Assembly: GCA_024180945.1 (NCBI GenBank)
Contig: JAKSGN010000025.1
Coordinates: 1 to 16,573, forward strand
Direction: 5' to 3'
Length of the DNA stretch: 16,573 nt
DNA from: Macrophomina tecta
Taxonomy: Eukaryota > Ascomycota > Dothideomycetes > Botryosphaeriales > Botryosphaeriaceae
Under the pieces are notes generated by a model, which had not been told where the DNA came from, made no database searches, and worked only from the letters and a program-made list of their open reading frames with translations. The stretch's first letter is position 1, and every line of letters begins with the position of its first letter. This document shows, one piece after another, positions 9,001 through 15,810 of this stretch. Made by a program: the position numbers and the translations under genes.

Positions 9001-9887
9001 GTCGATGTTTCAATCGCCTCTTTGATGGCTTGGATCAGGGCGCCCGTGAGATTCTCGAGTGCCTCAACCGAGCGTGGCGGTTTTGCCGAAGGGAGGTTTT
9101 TCTCGAATGTCTGCTTGAGCTTCGTGGTGTCTGTACTTTTCCAGTTCGGCCTTGCTTCCAGTGGGCGCCTCGGCGGGGGCAGGTCCACAACCGTACTTAT
9201 GGGAATGTGGTCCGAGTCTTGCTGGAGGTCCTCTCTCACCTGGCACTTGACTAGGTGCTCAAGAATGCCTGCCGTCATGAACGCCAGGTCTATGGTGGTT
9301 TGGGCGTCGTTTCTCGCGAAGGTGGGGATCGCGGGCGGAGAGGCTAGGTGCAGTGAGAAGCGCTCTAGCAGGTCAATGAGCTCGTCTGCCTCTCGATCCT
9401 GATGGCTGTACTTGGGTCCTGTCCAGAGCGGGTGGTGGAGATTGAAGTCGCCGAGCACGATGTGTTGGTCGGTCGGATGATCTCGTAGGGCTTCTGCTAG
9501 CGCATGCAGTGAGCTCGTCGCCCCCGTCGTTCGCGGCGGGTTGTAGATGTTATGGATATGGACTGTGTCCCCTGCGTTGCTGCTGTTCGCGAGCTTGAGA
9601 TGTAACGTGCATAGGTCGGATGTGTGGTAGGTCACCGTCCACGATGAGGACGCTATCCGCTTGTTTACGATTATACATGTCCGGGCGGGGCCGTTTGGGT
9701 GTAGCAGTTCAAATTCTTTCTTTAGCGGATGGTGTGTCGTATTTCGGAAGGGGTTCTTCCACGGTTCTTGTAGGGCAATGATGTCGAACTCGCGTGTCCG
9801 CCTGTCCCGGAAAAGGGGGGCCATCACCTTGGTCCTGGATCTCATGACGTTGTACTGCAGTATGGAGATCTGCCGGTCTTTAGTCAT
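6039..9887 (-). CDS. LINE-B ORF2: endonuclease-reverse transcriptase-RNase H, intact
   Basis: Polyprotein of 1282 residues for target-primed reverse transcription. APE endonuclease, about 1-230: N13, E41, Y115, GDFN at 146-149, TTID near 197, SDH at 225-227. Reverse transcriptase, about 440-800: LDVSGAYDN with D592, GIPQGSPLSP near 648, YIDD at 681-684, then a FLGVFLD motif near 757. RNase H, about 970-1105: D979 in YTDGS, E1016, D1043, H1088 and D1098 are all present. C-terminal knuckle: C1205, C1207, H1216, C1221. The ATG overlaps the ORF1 stop as ATGACTAA, so translation probably depends on ribosomes ending ORF1. There is no frameshift or stop, which suggests a recent, possibly active copy. 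Confidence 0.95.
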   Translation of the reverse strand: MTKDRQISILQYNVMRSRTKVMAPLFRDRRTREFDIIALQEPWKNPFRNTTHHPLKKEFELLHPNGPARTCIIVNKRIASSSWTVTYHTSDLCTLHLKLANSSNAGDTVHIHNIYNPPRTTGATSSLHALAEALRDHPTDQHIVLGDFNLHHPLWTGPKYSHQDREADELIDLLERFSLHLASPPAIPTFARNDAQTTIDLAFMTAGILEHLVKCQVREDLQQDSDHIPISTVVDLPPPRRPLEARPNWKSTDTTKLKQTFEKNLPSAKPPRSVEALENLTGALIQAIKEAIETSTPPLRVSPQSISGWTKECKEVQMETRRLRRIWQRTRSEDDWERYRSTRNKKGRLIQKALQQDHRTKIETAATKDNGIWRLAKWAQNRETNQSSHMPALRRPDSSYAEQPKEKLDTLREAFFPEPPQADLSDIEGFIYPQETPWPDITAEEVRLAMQRAKPWKAPGPDGIPNGILQQLGPALIPTLTTVYNASLRLGHCPGQFRQSITLALRKHKKDDYTDPKSYRPIALTNTIGKILESIIARRMSYLVERFDLLPQSHIGGRRGRSTEQAVHLLVETVHSAWNSAEPRVATLLQLDVSGAYDNVSHPRLLHNLRKRRIGGRALEWIRSFLSERQTKLKLSDGAEACYGTPSGIPQGSPLSPMLYLFYNADLLEICAAQGVMVIGYIDDVNLLAISPSTEENCRLLTKAHAQAERWAAKHASVFAVKKYELTHFTKTPARFNTEQGITLGGRYLSPSDSCRFLGVFLDQKLSGKTHVQQLQARATTALTALSSIAGSTWGIPTLGLRQIYRSIILPRILYCCSIWALGKPRSKSMEARLADTVEAIQYRAARIIAGAFRATSKAALDVELFLLPAAQTVRKYMGEAFLRIASTPLYRQLIQLTERTWDSRKRDCPDMRSPMLRIREYWNERLDGLLANTEQRLPHLFPPWQKPADVCIAKSRELAICQHDRTRKDMETLAIYTDGSAIDGHVGAAATAPTAKTRRTKYMGTIKATTVFAAELQGLVMALELAGAEMVHGKRKIAVFTDNQAALRALVTPGEQSGQYLLSSIIAKLTGLQQKGASVGFHWIPAHQGVPGNEEADKLAKAAAREGRAVEHRTQCRTRTSLVAALKQAINQVVMDEWKQTWRDSERGRQLFKVAPEPTRKSLELYRGTSRALGSLITQMRTGKIGLRHFLHQRKVPGIESGECDCEHGLQTVSHVLYTCSKFDGLRLSFRMPDNSGRRCWTTDLRKLLSQRSTAIAAAKFMMATKLLGQFGATSYAQHEA

Positions 9888-11412
9888 CGAGCATCGTAAC
9901 TTCGTTGCTAGGTGGCTGTGTGTTTAGCTGCTGAGCATTCGTGGCTTGCCTACCCGTTAGGGCCAGCGCCTCCTCCCGGAGCTGCTGGCTCGCCCTGATT
10001 AGGCTATCAATTTCTTCCTGCCGCTCGCTTCGTATCACCTCGTCTTCAGGTTCGGCGTAGAGTGACCTCGGTCTTCCGCGCTTCCTGGTCAGGCGTGCTG
10101 CCGGAACTACTGACGTTTGGTTCGTCGTCCGTTCCGTGAGTTGGGCTGTTTGCGTTGGTGCCTGGGTCGTGGCTGATGGTCTCTTGCTAATAGTTTCGGG
10201 GTGAAGGAATGGCCTCACGGCCTTAGCTCGCTCCACCCTCTCCTTCTCCCTCTTCCTCTCTGGGCAGACCGGGCTCCACGCCGTGTGAGAGCGCTTGCAC
10301 GCGGCGCACTTGCGCTCCGCGTTCGGATCCTCCTTCTGGCCACATTCCTTGGAGTTGTGCTGGCCTGCGCAATAGCCACAGGCTTGCGGTGCTTGACACT
10401 GGGTTCCTATGTGGCCGTATTTCTGGCAGTTGAAGCACTGCTTGACTTTGCACGTTCGGTCGGAGAGCTCGCACGAGAGCATCTCCGCTTGCCACACCAT
10501 CCCGCCCGTGATTGCTGCGTTAGCGTCTTCAGGTCTGCTGAATTCTACCACCAGGGACGACGCCCTTTTGTTAGCGGAAGACTTGGTTAGCCAGCCCACA
10601 TATCTGATTTCGGCATTGGGGAGCAATGGCTTGTTCTCTGCCTCGAGCAGCTTGATGGCATTTTCCATATCTGAGGGATCTATCGACTTTGTATGTACGC
10701 CGTGCACGATAACGCCGTAAGTCTGCGTCACGATACGCGCCGACCCTCCAAAAGTCTCCACCCAGTCGTGGACGCTCTCTTGCAACGTGTCCTTCTCTTG
10801 CTGGTTCCTTGTATATGCCGCGATATCCCCGCTCCGAAGCTGCTTCGCCGCAACTACCTGGATCCTGTTCACCTCGGGGTCCGTCTGCGACTTCAGGGCA
10901 CGGTTAATGCGTTCTTTCAGGTGTGTCGGGGTCTGCGAGCGGAGGTGGCTGATCATCTGCCGGTCCGTAAGCTTGATCACCAACTCACGGCATTTCTCGG
11001 TCGGGCTCGGCGCGAGGTTGGGCTGCGCTTGCGTTGTCGCTGCCGTTCGCAGCGCTGCTACTCGCGCCCAGGTCATGGGGCTCTGCTGTATGTTCTGCTG
11101 CGCAGCGGGGGCTGCCGTGTTAATAGTGTCAGTAGTGCGCTTGATGGCGCTGGTGTCCTTCTTGATGTCGTTCGCCGTCTGGAGGACTGAGTTCACGACC
11201 GCCTTCAGCTCGGCCGGCGTCGGTTGGCCGAGGGCTTTATCCCAGAGCTCAATGGCGCTCTCAATCAACGGGACGATGGTGTGGTAGCGGAAGCTGCGTC
11301 TGTGTTCGCCTGCATCGTCAAGGAGCTGCTTTGCCTGGGTCCTAAGCTGTGCGGCGTGCTCGTAGAGCGAAAGTGGGTTATCGCCCGGTCGCAAGGCGTC
11401 GGCGGCCGCCAT
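9880..11412 (-). CDS. LINE-B ORF1: Gag-like RNA-binding protein with knuckles and AT-hook-like motif
   Basis: The first ATG of the open frame is at 11412 and gives 510 residues. The frame is open further upstream, but only from a GTG at 11607 inside the LTR start, so that extension is unlikely. The N-terminal part (about 15-115) is helical and charged; a TWARVAA motif near 114 corresponds to YANVLRG in LINE-A; an RRM-like region follows. Three knuckles lie at about 326-339 (CX2CX4HX4C), 345-357 (CX2CX3HX4C) and 369-383 (CX2CX3HX6C). A basic RKRGRPRS stretch near 443-450 has the GRP core of an AT-hook. A short charged helix follows before the end. The role is packaging of element RNA with the ORF2 protein; DNA binding through the AT-hook is inference. 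Confidence 0.9.
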   Translation of the reverse strand: MAAADALRPGDNPLSLYEHAAQLRTQAKQLLDDAGEHRRSFRYHTIVPLIESAIELWDKALGQPTPAELKAVVNSVLQTANDIKKDTSAIKRTTDTINTAAPAAQQNIQQSPMTWARVAALRTAATTQAQPNLAPSPTEKCRELVIKLTDRQMISHLRSQTPTHLKERINRALKSQTDPEVNRIQVVAAKQLRSGDIAAYTRNQQEKDTLQESVHDWVETFGGSARIVTQTYGVIVHGVHTKSIDPSDMENAIKLLEAENKPLLPNAEIRYVGWLTKSSANKRASSLVVEFSRPEDANAAITGGMVWQAEMLSCELSDRTCKVKQCFNCQKYGHIGTQCQAPQACGYCAGQHNSKECGQKEDPNAERKCAACKRSHTAWSPVCPERKREKERVERAKAVRPFLHPETISKRPSATTQAPTQTAQLTERTTNQTSVVPAARLTRKRGRPRSLYAEPEDEVIRSERQEEIDSLIRASQQLREEALALTGRQATNAQQLNTQPPSNEVTMLDD

Positions 11413-11601
11413 AGCGGACAATCCGGTATTGGGCGATAGCGGATTGCCAGTAGAGCGGTTTGACGCGTGTTGCAGGGCGATTGCGCGTGGTTGTGAGGAG
11501 TAATTCCAAGAACTCGTTCTCGCTGCAGGTGGTTGTTTTCCTACCGGACCAGAACACCACAGAGCACTCGGAGCAGGACAAGCTGCTCTGTCTGCTCCCA
11601 A
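11413..11601 (-). other. LINE-B 5' leader
   Basis: About 189 bp between the ORF1 ATG and the LTR start. It contains repeated GAGCAG/CTGCTC words that can fold at 11572-11598, and one arm of an 11-bp inverted repeat (11587-11597) whose partner lies in the LTR (11625-11635). No TATA box is evident. LINE promoters are usually internal, so regulatory sites may be here, but I cannot point to one. Confidence 0.5.
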
Positions 11602-11889
11602 TGTCACCGCCCTCCCGAGGGACAGAGCAGACAGATCAGAAACCAGATTGTAGACACTCTCCTACTTGTATATAAACCACACTCCTTAGATAGCTTTGAC
11701 CTTCGTGGTCAACTTCAATAACAATTCAGCACATTGTTAGTAACACGGCCTTCGCACGCAGTGCTCAGTCTCATCACGTGTTCGACTTGCTCTCACCCTC
11801 TTCTTGTACCCACTCAAGGAAAACCCCCTCGACAGGTTTTCTCGCTCTTTGGTGTTTGGATCCTTAGAGGCAGAGGCCCGCTCGTTACA
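11602..11889 (+). repeat. Probable 5' long terminal repeat (288 bp)
   Basis: Starts TGTCACC and ends GTTACA, so TGT...ACA termini are present. It contains a TATA box about 67 bp in and lies 91 bp before the gag ATG. The size fits fungal Ty3/gypsy LTRs. The 3' LTR is outside the window, so the boundaries are not verified by comparison. The bases before the start are CCCAA, a possible target-site duplication half. Confidence 0.65.
11669..11676 (+). promoter_or_regulatory. TATA box of the LTR promoter
   Basis: TATATAAA inside the proposed LTR. With usual spacing, transcription would start near 11695-11706 and define the R region. This start agrees with the candidate self-priming site described nearby. 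Confidence 0.6.
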
Positions 11890-11980
11890 CTTTGACCACC
11901 ATCCTTGCAAGGAGAGGAAGGCTCTGAGATCAAGTCTCATCGGGTAAGGTATCACCCCCTAACGAGTTTAGGAAACAGCA
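11890..11980 (+). other. Leader between the LTR and gag
   Basis: 91 bp holding the candidate primer-binding site and a 10-bp palindrome CCTTGCAAGG at 11903-11912, which could be a dimerisation or packaging contact of the RNA (speculative). It ends in the gag start context ACAGCAATGG. Confidence 0.5.
11892..11899 (+). other. Candidate self-priming primer-binding site
   Basis: TTGACCAC, 2 nt after the proposed LTR end, is the exact reverse complement of GTGGTCAA at 11705-11712, close to the predicted RNA 5' end. No TGG, expected for pairing with a tRNA 3' CCA end, follows the LTR. Tf1 of fission yeast primes reverse transcription with the 5' end of its own RNA, and the same may apply here. The match is only 8 bp and the transcript start is inferred, so this is tentative. 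Confidence 0.4.
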
Positions 11981-13801
11981 ATGGCACCAGGATCTCAGAT
12001 GGAGGTCGACCCGGCCGAGGGTCACGTTCAGGGTGTCCAGGGGCCAGCTCAGCCCGCACAGCAAACGGAGCCCACCAGAGCTGAGCTCTTGCAGCTCATC
12101 GAGGAGCTGAAGACTCAGAACGCTCGACTGATCGAGCATACGACAAAGCGGAGCGCTACCAAGGTTAAGGTAGCGGCACCCGAGAAGTTCGATGGGGACA
12201 GGAAGAAGCTCCAATCCTTCCTGCTTCAGATGAAACGTTACCTCCAGTTCAACCAAGCACAGTTCGACAACGACGCCGAAGCGGTGCTCTTCGCATCAAC
12301 CTACCTCAGAGGAACGGCAGAGGCATGGATGGAACCATACCTTCGCGACCACCTAGCCAACGAACACTCTCTCGAGAAAAGACGAGAAAAGACCAAGGAA
12401 ATCTTCGACACCTACACGGGATTCGCAGACAACCTTAAGGCCACTTTCAACGATCGAGACGAAGTCCGCAAAGCCTCTAACGATATCATGACCGTTAAAC
12501 AACTGGGATCTGTAGCTGTCTACGCAACCAAGTTTCAACAGCTTGCAGCCTACCTCGAATGGTCAGACGAGACTTTCCGCGACCTCTTCTACAAAGGCCT
12601 GAAGGAAGAAGTCAAGAAGAACATGATTACCCACGAATACCCATCCACCTTCCAGAAGATGGTAGACCTTGCGTCTCAGATCGACGGTCGCATGTACGAA
12701 TGGAAAATGGGTTCTCGACAAGCCAACACCTCGAAGCCTCGCCGTGAAAGAACAACCCTCGAAGGCGAAGACGCTATGGCCCTCGACGCGGCCAACCGAC
12801 AGGATTCCAAGAAGGGGAACAACAACGGTCGAAACAACAACAAGAAGCCCAAAGCACCTAACCCGAACTGGACGGACGAGCAAAAACAACGCTACAAGGA
12901 TCGACTCTGCATCACCTGCGGAAGTGACAAGCACTTCTCTCCCAAGTGTCCGCAGAACCCTCGCAACAAGAAAGACGGAAAGCAGACCTCGAGCGCTCAA
13001 CGCGAAGCATCGGGTGCATCCCGCCAAGACAACCACGATACGCTGCACTGGACAGCCTGCTACGACGATGACTGCCAGATGCACCAAAGCAGCAAGGACA
13101 TATCGGGATGGTACCCCCACGAACCACGACAATTCGGTATGATGACTAGGAACGAAGAAGTCACCGAGGCCGACGATATTATTGACAGCTTTCCCTTGGA
13201 CGAGGAGCTCGTAAACAGCGAAACCGGAGAACTATACGACTCAACGGACAGCGAAGCAGAAGCTGTGCCGGACCCCACAGCTCTTCCGGAACTCGAGCGC
13301 CTCGCAGCCAAGTATGGGATTAGCGCAGAAATGACGGACGAGAACGACCAACTCGCCCAGGTAATCTGGATTCCCCACGAGAGAGGATTGGCCCTCACGG
13401 TGCTGTGGACATGGCGCCAAGGGACCCTCTGGGAAACCCGAATCGAGCAAGATGGGAAGAAGTACGAACTCATCGTCACGAAGGAAACCGCGCTTGTGAC
13501 ACTTCATCATCAAGGAATGACCGCTCGACAGCAAGCAGACTACGACTCCCTCCGAGAGTTAGCAAGGATTCTTTGCCAACACGGCACGGCAACCATCCAG
13601 AACCACACACTTCAGTGGATACCGGACGAGAAACTCAACATGCCAACCTTCCGATACCAGGTGCGAAAGGACATAGTCTACCAGCGGAAACAGTTGCGCA
13701 CCAATAAATGGACCAACTGGAAACAAGCATACCTTCAAGTCAACGAATGGGAAGACTACATGCACAGTGAAGTCTATGGCTATCCGAAGCCAAAAAACTA
13801 G
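11981..13801 (+). CDS. gag: Ty3/gypsy Gag, 606 aa, with a long C-terminal extension
   Basis: Structural protein that assembles virus-like particles. Short coiled coil at about 33-52; retrotransposon capsid domain at about 65-240 (APEKFDG start, AEAWMEPYL near 113, YATKFQQLAAYLEWSDE near 181); Lys/Asn-rich linker; CX2CX4HX4C knuckle at 310-323 for RNA binding. After the knuckle the protein continues for about 280 residues. That part includes HWTACYDDDCQMH at 356-368, which has a second cluster of Cys and His, an acidic stretch at about 394-430, and an uncharacterised C-terminal part. The ATG at 11981 has a favourable context. The TAG at 13799-13801 directly follows a slippery heptamer, so a minority of ribosomes should continue into pol. 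Confidence 0.93.
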   Translation: MAPGSQMEVDPAEGHVQGVQGPAQPAQQTEPTRAELLQLIEELKTQNARLIEHTTKRSATKVKVAAPEKFDGDRKKLQSFLLQMKRYLQFNQAQFDNDAEAVLFASTYLRGTAEAWMEPYLRDHLANEHSLEKRREKTKEIFDTYTGFADNLKATFNDRDEVRKASNDIMTVKQLGSVAVYATKFQQLAAYLEWSDETFRDLFYKGLKEEVKKNMITHEYPSTFQKMVDLASQIDGRMYEWKMGSRQANTSKPRRERTTLEGEDAMALDAANRQDSKKGNNNGRNNNKKPKAPNPNWTDEQKQRYKDRLCITCGSDKHFSPKCPQNPRNKKDGKQTSSAQREASGASRQDNHDTLHWTACYDDDCQMHQSSKDISGWYPHEPRQFGMMTRNEEVTEADDIIDSFPLDEELVNSETGELYDSTDSEAEAVPDPTALPELERLAAKYGISAEMTDENDQLAQVIWIPHERGLALTVLWTWRQGTLWETRIEQDGKKYELIVTKETALVTLHHQGMTARQQADYDSLRELARILCQHGTATIQNHTLQWIPDEKLNMPTFRYQVRKDIVYQRKQLRTNKWTNWKQAYLQVNEWEDYMHSEVYGYPKPKN

Positions 13802-13835
13802 ACGGCCCTACGGCATTGGGATCGACCCAGGGGCC
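13792..13835 (+). promoter_or_regulatory. Programmed -1 ribosomal frameshift signal between gag and pol
   Basis: The heptamer A AAA AAC (13792-13798) is in the correct phase: the gag frame reads CCA AAA AAC TAG. A -1 slip puts the ribosome into the pol frame, which is open from CTA at 13798 onward. After a 5-nt spacer, GGCCC (13804-13808) can pair with GGGCC (13831-13835), enclosing an inner hairpin TGGG/CCCA (13817-13820 with 13826-13829). CCTA at 13807-13810 could instead pair with TAGG at 13842-13845, hinting at a pseudoknot. The heptamer is a well-known slippery sequence in retroviruses; use here is inferred. Confidence 0.85.
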
Positions 13836-15810
13836 ACAGTCTAGGTCCCTTCACATGGTATCACGCACACCGAATACGGAAATTCTCACCGGAAAGAAAC
13901 TTTGGGGACAATTCAAGATCACCGGAGTCCTGCGAGGACGCACGATCTCGATACTAGTCGATAGCGGATCAAGCGGAGACTTCATCCATAACGAACTAGT
14001 ACAAGAATTGAACATCCCTTATCGAAAGAAGAAAGAACCCTACTCTCTCAGCGGATTCGACGGAAGAAACGCCGACTACGGAGAAGGATGGGTACGCATC
14101 GAAACAGAAGAAGTCTCACTAGAAATCAACGGACACCCCGATTGGGTCACCCTTGATGTCCAAAGGATCCCGGGACACGACGTTATCCTCGGAATGCCTT
14201 GGCTCAGGACTCGCAACCCCCTTATCGACTGGGCGAGCGATACACTCTTCCTACGACAGGATATTTGGGACATCATCGAAAACCCCGAAAGCAGCTATAA
14301 GAACATCAAACAGGAACTGCTAGACATCTTCCAAGGATACATTTTCAGCATGAAACGGGAAGTAGCCAGTGTAAGGCCTGAATGCGGCAACTGTGTAGGC
14401 AACTCCGACAATGGTATAAGTCAGAACCAGGACTGCGACGCGGAAGGCGAAGCCTCCTTGGTAAAATGCAACCCTATCGCAGGAATAAGCCCTACTGAGC
14501 GAAACGATACCCCCGAATCATCAGAAGAAACGCAAGACTCAAACGATGGCGTGAGGCCCAGTGACGGCAGCATCAACGGCAACCTTGGGGAAGGCCTAAG
14601 ACAGGACCAGGACTGCAGCGTGCGAAACGCCGCCTCCTCGGTAAAATGCAGCGCCTCAAGCGGAGTAAGCCCTACCGAGTCAAGTATTCCCGAAACCCAG
14701 GTACAACACCTGTCACGAAGGACTACGCGGAGAAAGCGCAAGGCCAAGAGTAAGGCTTCGCGGAAGCAATTGGCAGCCCCCGAACCTCCCGTAGACGTCC
14801 AGACAATCTCAGGAGAGGCATTCAGGCGTATGCGACGCCAAGGACAACAGGTCTGCCTCATGTACATCAAACCCTCACCGGCGGTGCAACAGAGAGCATT
14901 GGCCAGGGCCCAACGGGAAAGGCCAAGGGATGAGGACTGTCCAACTCCCATCGGAGGAGATGATCCTGCGAGGATCAAGAAAGGACAACACGGTAGTTTG
15001 GAGATGTGGCAGCAACCACAAGGAACACCTCCAATACCAGAAATGGAAACGGTACCCGACGAGTATTGGGACTTAGCTGCCGTTTGCCAAGAAAGAGGAA
15101 AGGGAGACTTGCCAAAGCATCAACCATGGGACCACGAGATTCCGCTCAAGCCAGGAACGAAACCGGCTTGTAAGCCTATCTACTCCTTATCGAAGAAGGA
15201 AATGGAGGCTTTGAAGGAATACATCGAGAAGAACCTCGAGCGAGGATACATTCGGCCATCAACATCATCAGCCGGATATCCAATCCTCTTCGTCCCCAAG
15301 AAGAATGGCAAGTTACGCCTCTGTGTCGACTATCGACAGCTCAACGACATCACGATCAAGAACCGATACCCGCTCCCACGCATCGACGAGCTCCAGGACA
15401 AGCTAGGGAATGCAAAGTACTTCACGAAGCTGGACTTACGGGACGGATACCACTTGGTCAGGATCAAAGAAGGGGAAGAATGGAAGACAGCCTTCCGCAC
15501 AAGACTAGGACTTTACGAGTATACGGTTATGCCATTCGGGCTTACCAACGCGCCAGCAACCTTTCAGTCGCTCGTCAACGACACGCTGCGCGAATACTTG
15601 GACATCTTCTGCCTGGCTTACCTCGACGATATCCTCATCTTCTCAGAAACACTCGAGGAACATAAGAAGCATGTCAGGAAAGTCCTAGAAACCCTCCAAG
15701 CCAAGAACCTGACCATCGCACCCGATAAATGCGAGTGGCACGTACGGAGGACAGAATTCTTAGGCTTCATCATCACCCCCGGACATTTATTTATTTATTT
15801 ATTTATTTAG
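13798..15810 (+). CDS. pol: Ty3/gypsy Pol (protease-reverse transcriptase), truncated by LINE-C
   Basis: Read as a Gag-Pol fusion by a -1 slip; the first in-frame ATG is only at 13855. Residues counted from 13816: aspartic protease at about 25-145 with VDSGSSGDF (D49) and HDVILGMPWL near 121; a variable linker with a 60-residue tandem duplication (185-294) and a basic stretch RRTTRRKRKAKSKASRKQ (301-318) that could be a nuclear localisation signal; reverse transcriptase at about 430-655 with VDYRQLND near 504, LDLRDGYH (D540), FGLTNAPATFQ near 574 and YLDDILIFS near 602. Homology ends at FIITPG. The last residues up to the TAG at 15808-15810 are translated LINE-C tail. The remaining RT, RNase H and integrase are cut off, so this copy cannot be autonomous. 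Confidence 0.93.
   Translation, partial: LDGPTALGSTQGPQSRSLHMVSRTPNTEILTGKKLWGQFKITGVLRGRTISILVDSGSSGDFIHNELVQELNIPYRKKKEPYSLSGFDGRNADYGEGWVRIETEEVSLEINGHPDWVTLDVQRIPGHDVILGMPWLRTRNPLIDWASDTLFLRQDIWDIIENPESSYKNIKQELLDIFQGYIFSMKREVASVRPECGNCVGNSDNGISQNQDCDAEGEASLVKCNPIAGISPTERNDTPESSEETQDSNDGVRPSDGSINGNLGEGLRQDQDCSVRNAASSVKCSASSGVSPTESSIPETQVQHLSRRTTRRKRKAKSKASRKQLAAPEPPVDVQTISGEAFRRMRRQGQQVCLMYIKPSPAVQQRALARAQRERPRDEDCPTPIGGDDPARIKKGQHGSLEMWQQPQGTPPIPEMETVPDEYWDLAAVCQERGKGDLPKHQPWDHEIPLKPGTKPACKPIYSLSKKEMEALKEYIEKNLERGYIRPSTSSAGYPILFVPKKNGKLRLCVDYRQLNDITIKNRYPLPRIDELQDKLGNAKYFTKLDLRDGYHLVRIKEGEEWKTAFRTRLGLYEYTVMPFGLTNAPATFQSLVNDTLREYLDIFCLAYLDDILIFSETLEEHKKHVRKVLETLQAKNLTIAPDKCEWHVRRTEFLGFIITPGHLFIYLFI
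14368..14700 (+). repeat. Diverged 180-bp tandem duplication inside pol
   Basis: Copy 1 (14368-14547) and copy 2 (14548 to about 14700) align without gaps at a period of exactly 60 codons. Both contain VRP, then QxQDC, SxVKC and GxSPTE at matching places. By eye about 20 of 49 aligned residues are identical, so the duplication is old or fast-evolving. It lies in the linker between protease and reverse transcriptase. Confidence 0.8.
15785..15808 (-). repeat. (AAAT)6 microsatellite, 3' tail of LINE-C
   Basis: Six ATTT units on the plus strand (AAAT in element sense) at the exact point where pol homology stops. This is the terminal repeat of LINE-C and marks the target-primed junction. Confidence 0.88.

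Larger units (their letters stand above)
5817..11601 (-). mobile_element. LINE-B, complete Tad1-like non-LTR retrotransposon
   Basis: Minus-strand LINE with every expected part: 5' leader, ORF1 (510 aa), ORF2 (1282 aa), 3' UTR and (ATC)7 terminal tail. Both frames are open and every catalytic motif I looked for is present. The 5' end is placed at the start of the adjacent LTR (11602) because no other boundary is visible; it could be somewhat nearer to 11412. No target-site duplication was found by eye around 5800-5816 and 11602 onward. Confidence 0.88.
11602..15784 (+). mobile_element. Ty3/gypsy LTR retrotransposon, interrupted by LINE-C
   Basis: Plus-strand element with 5' LTR, leader, gag, and a pol in the order protease then reverse transcriptase, which is read by -1 frameshifting. 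The sequence stops being pol at about 15784, where the (ATTT)6 tail of LINE-C begins. RNase H, integrase and the 3' LTR are not in the window and may continue beyond LINE-C to the right. The assignment to Ty3/gypsy rests on the RT (VDYRQLN, FGLTNAPATFQ, YLDDILIFS) and the DSG protease. Confidence 0.92.

Noticed and set aside
10693..11190. Plus-strand frames antisense to LINE-B ORF1 (165-166 aa), and similar antisense frames at 1882-2196, 4700-5089, 8854-9402 and 12563-13132
   Set aside because: They are long only because the real genes on the other strand are GC-rich and open; none shows motifs.
11413..11607. N-terminal extension of LINE-B ORF1 beginning at 11607
   Set aside because: The codon at 11605-11607 is GTG and lies inside the proposed LTR; the first ATG is at 11412.
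11775..11780. CACGTG E-box in the LTR
   Set aside because: A six-base palindrome is common; nothing else supports a regulatory role.
13816..13818. Independent start of pol at 13816
   Set aside because: The codon is TTG. The frame is open upstream to the slippery site, so pol is better explained as a Gag-Pol frameshift product.
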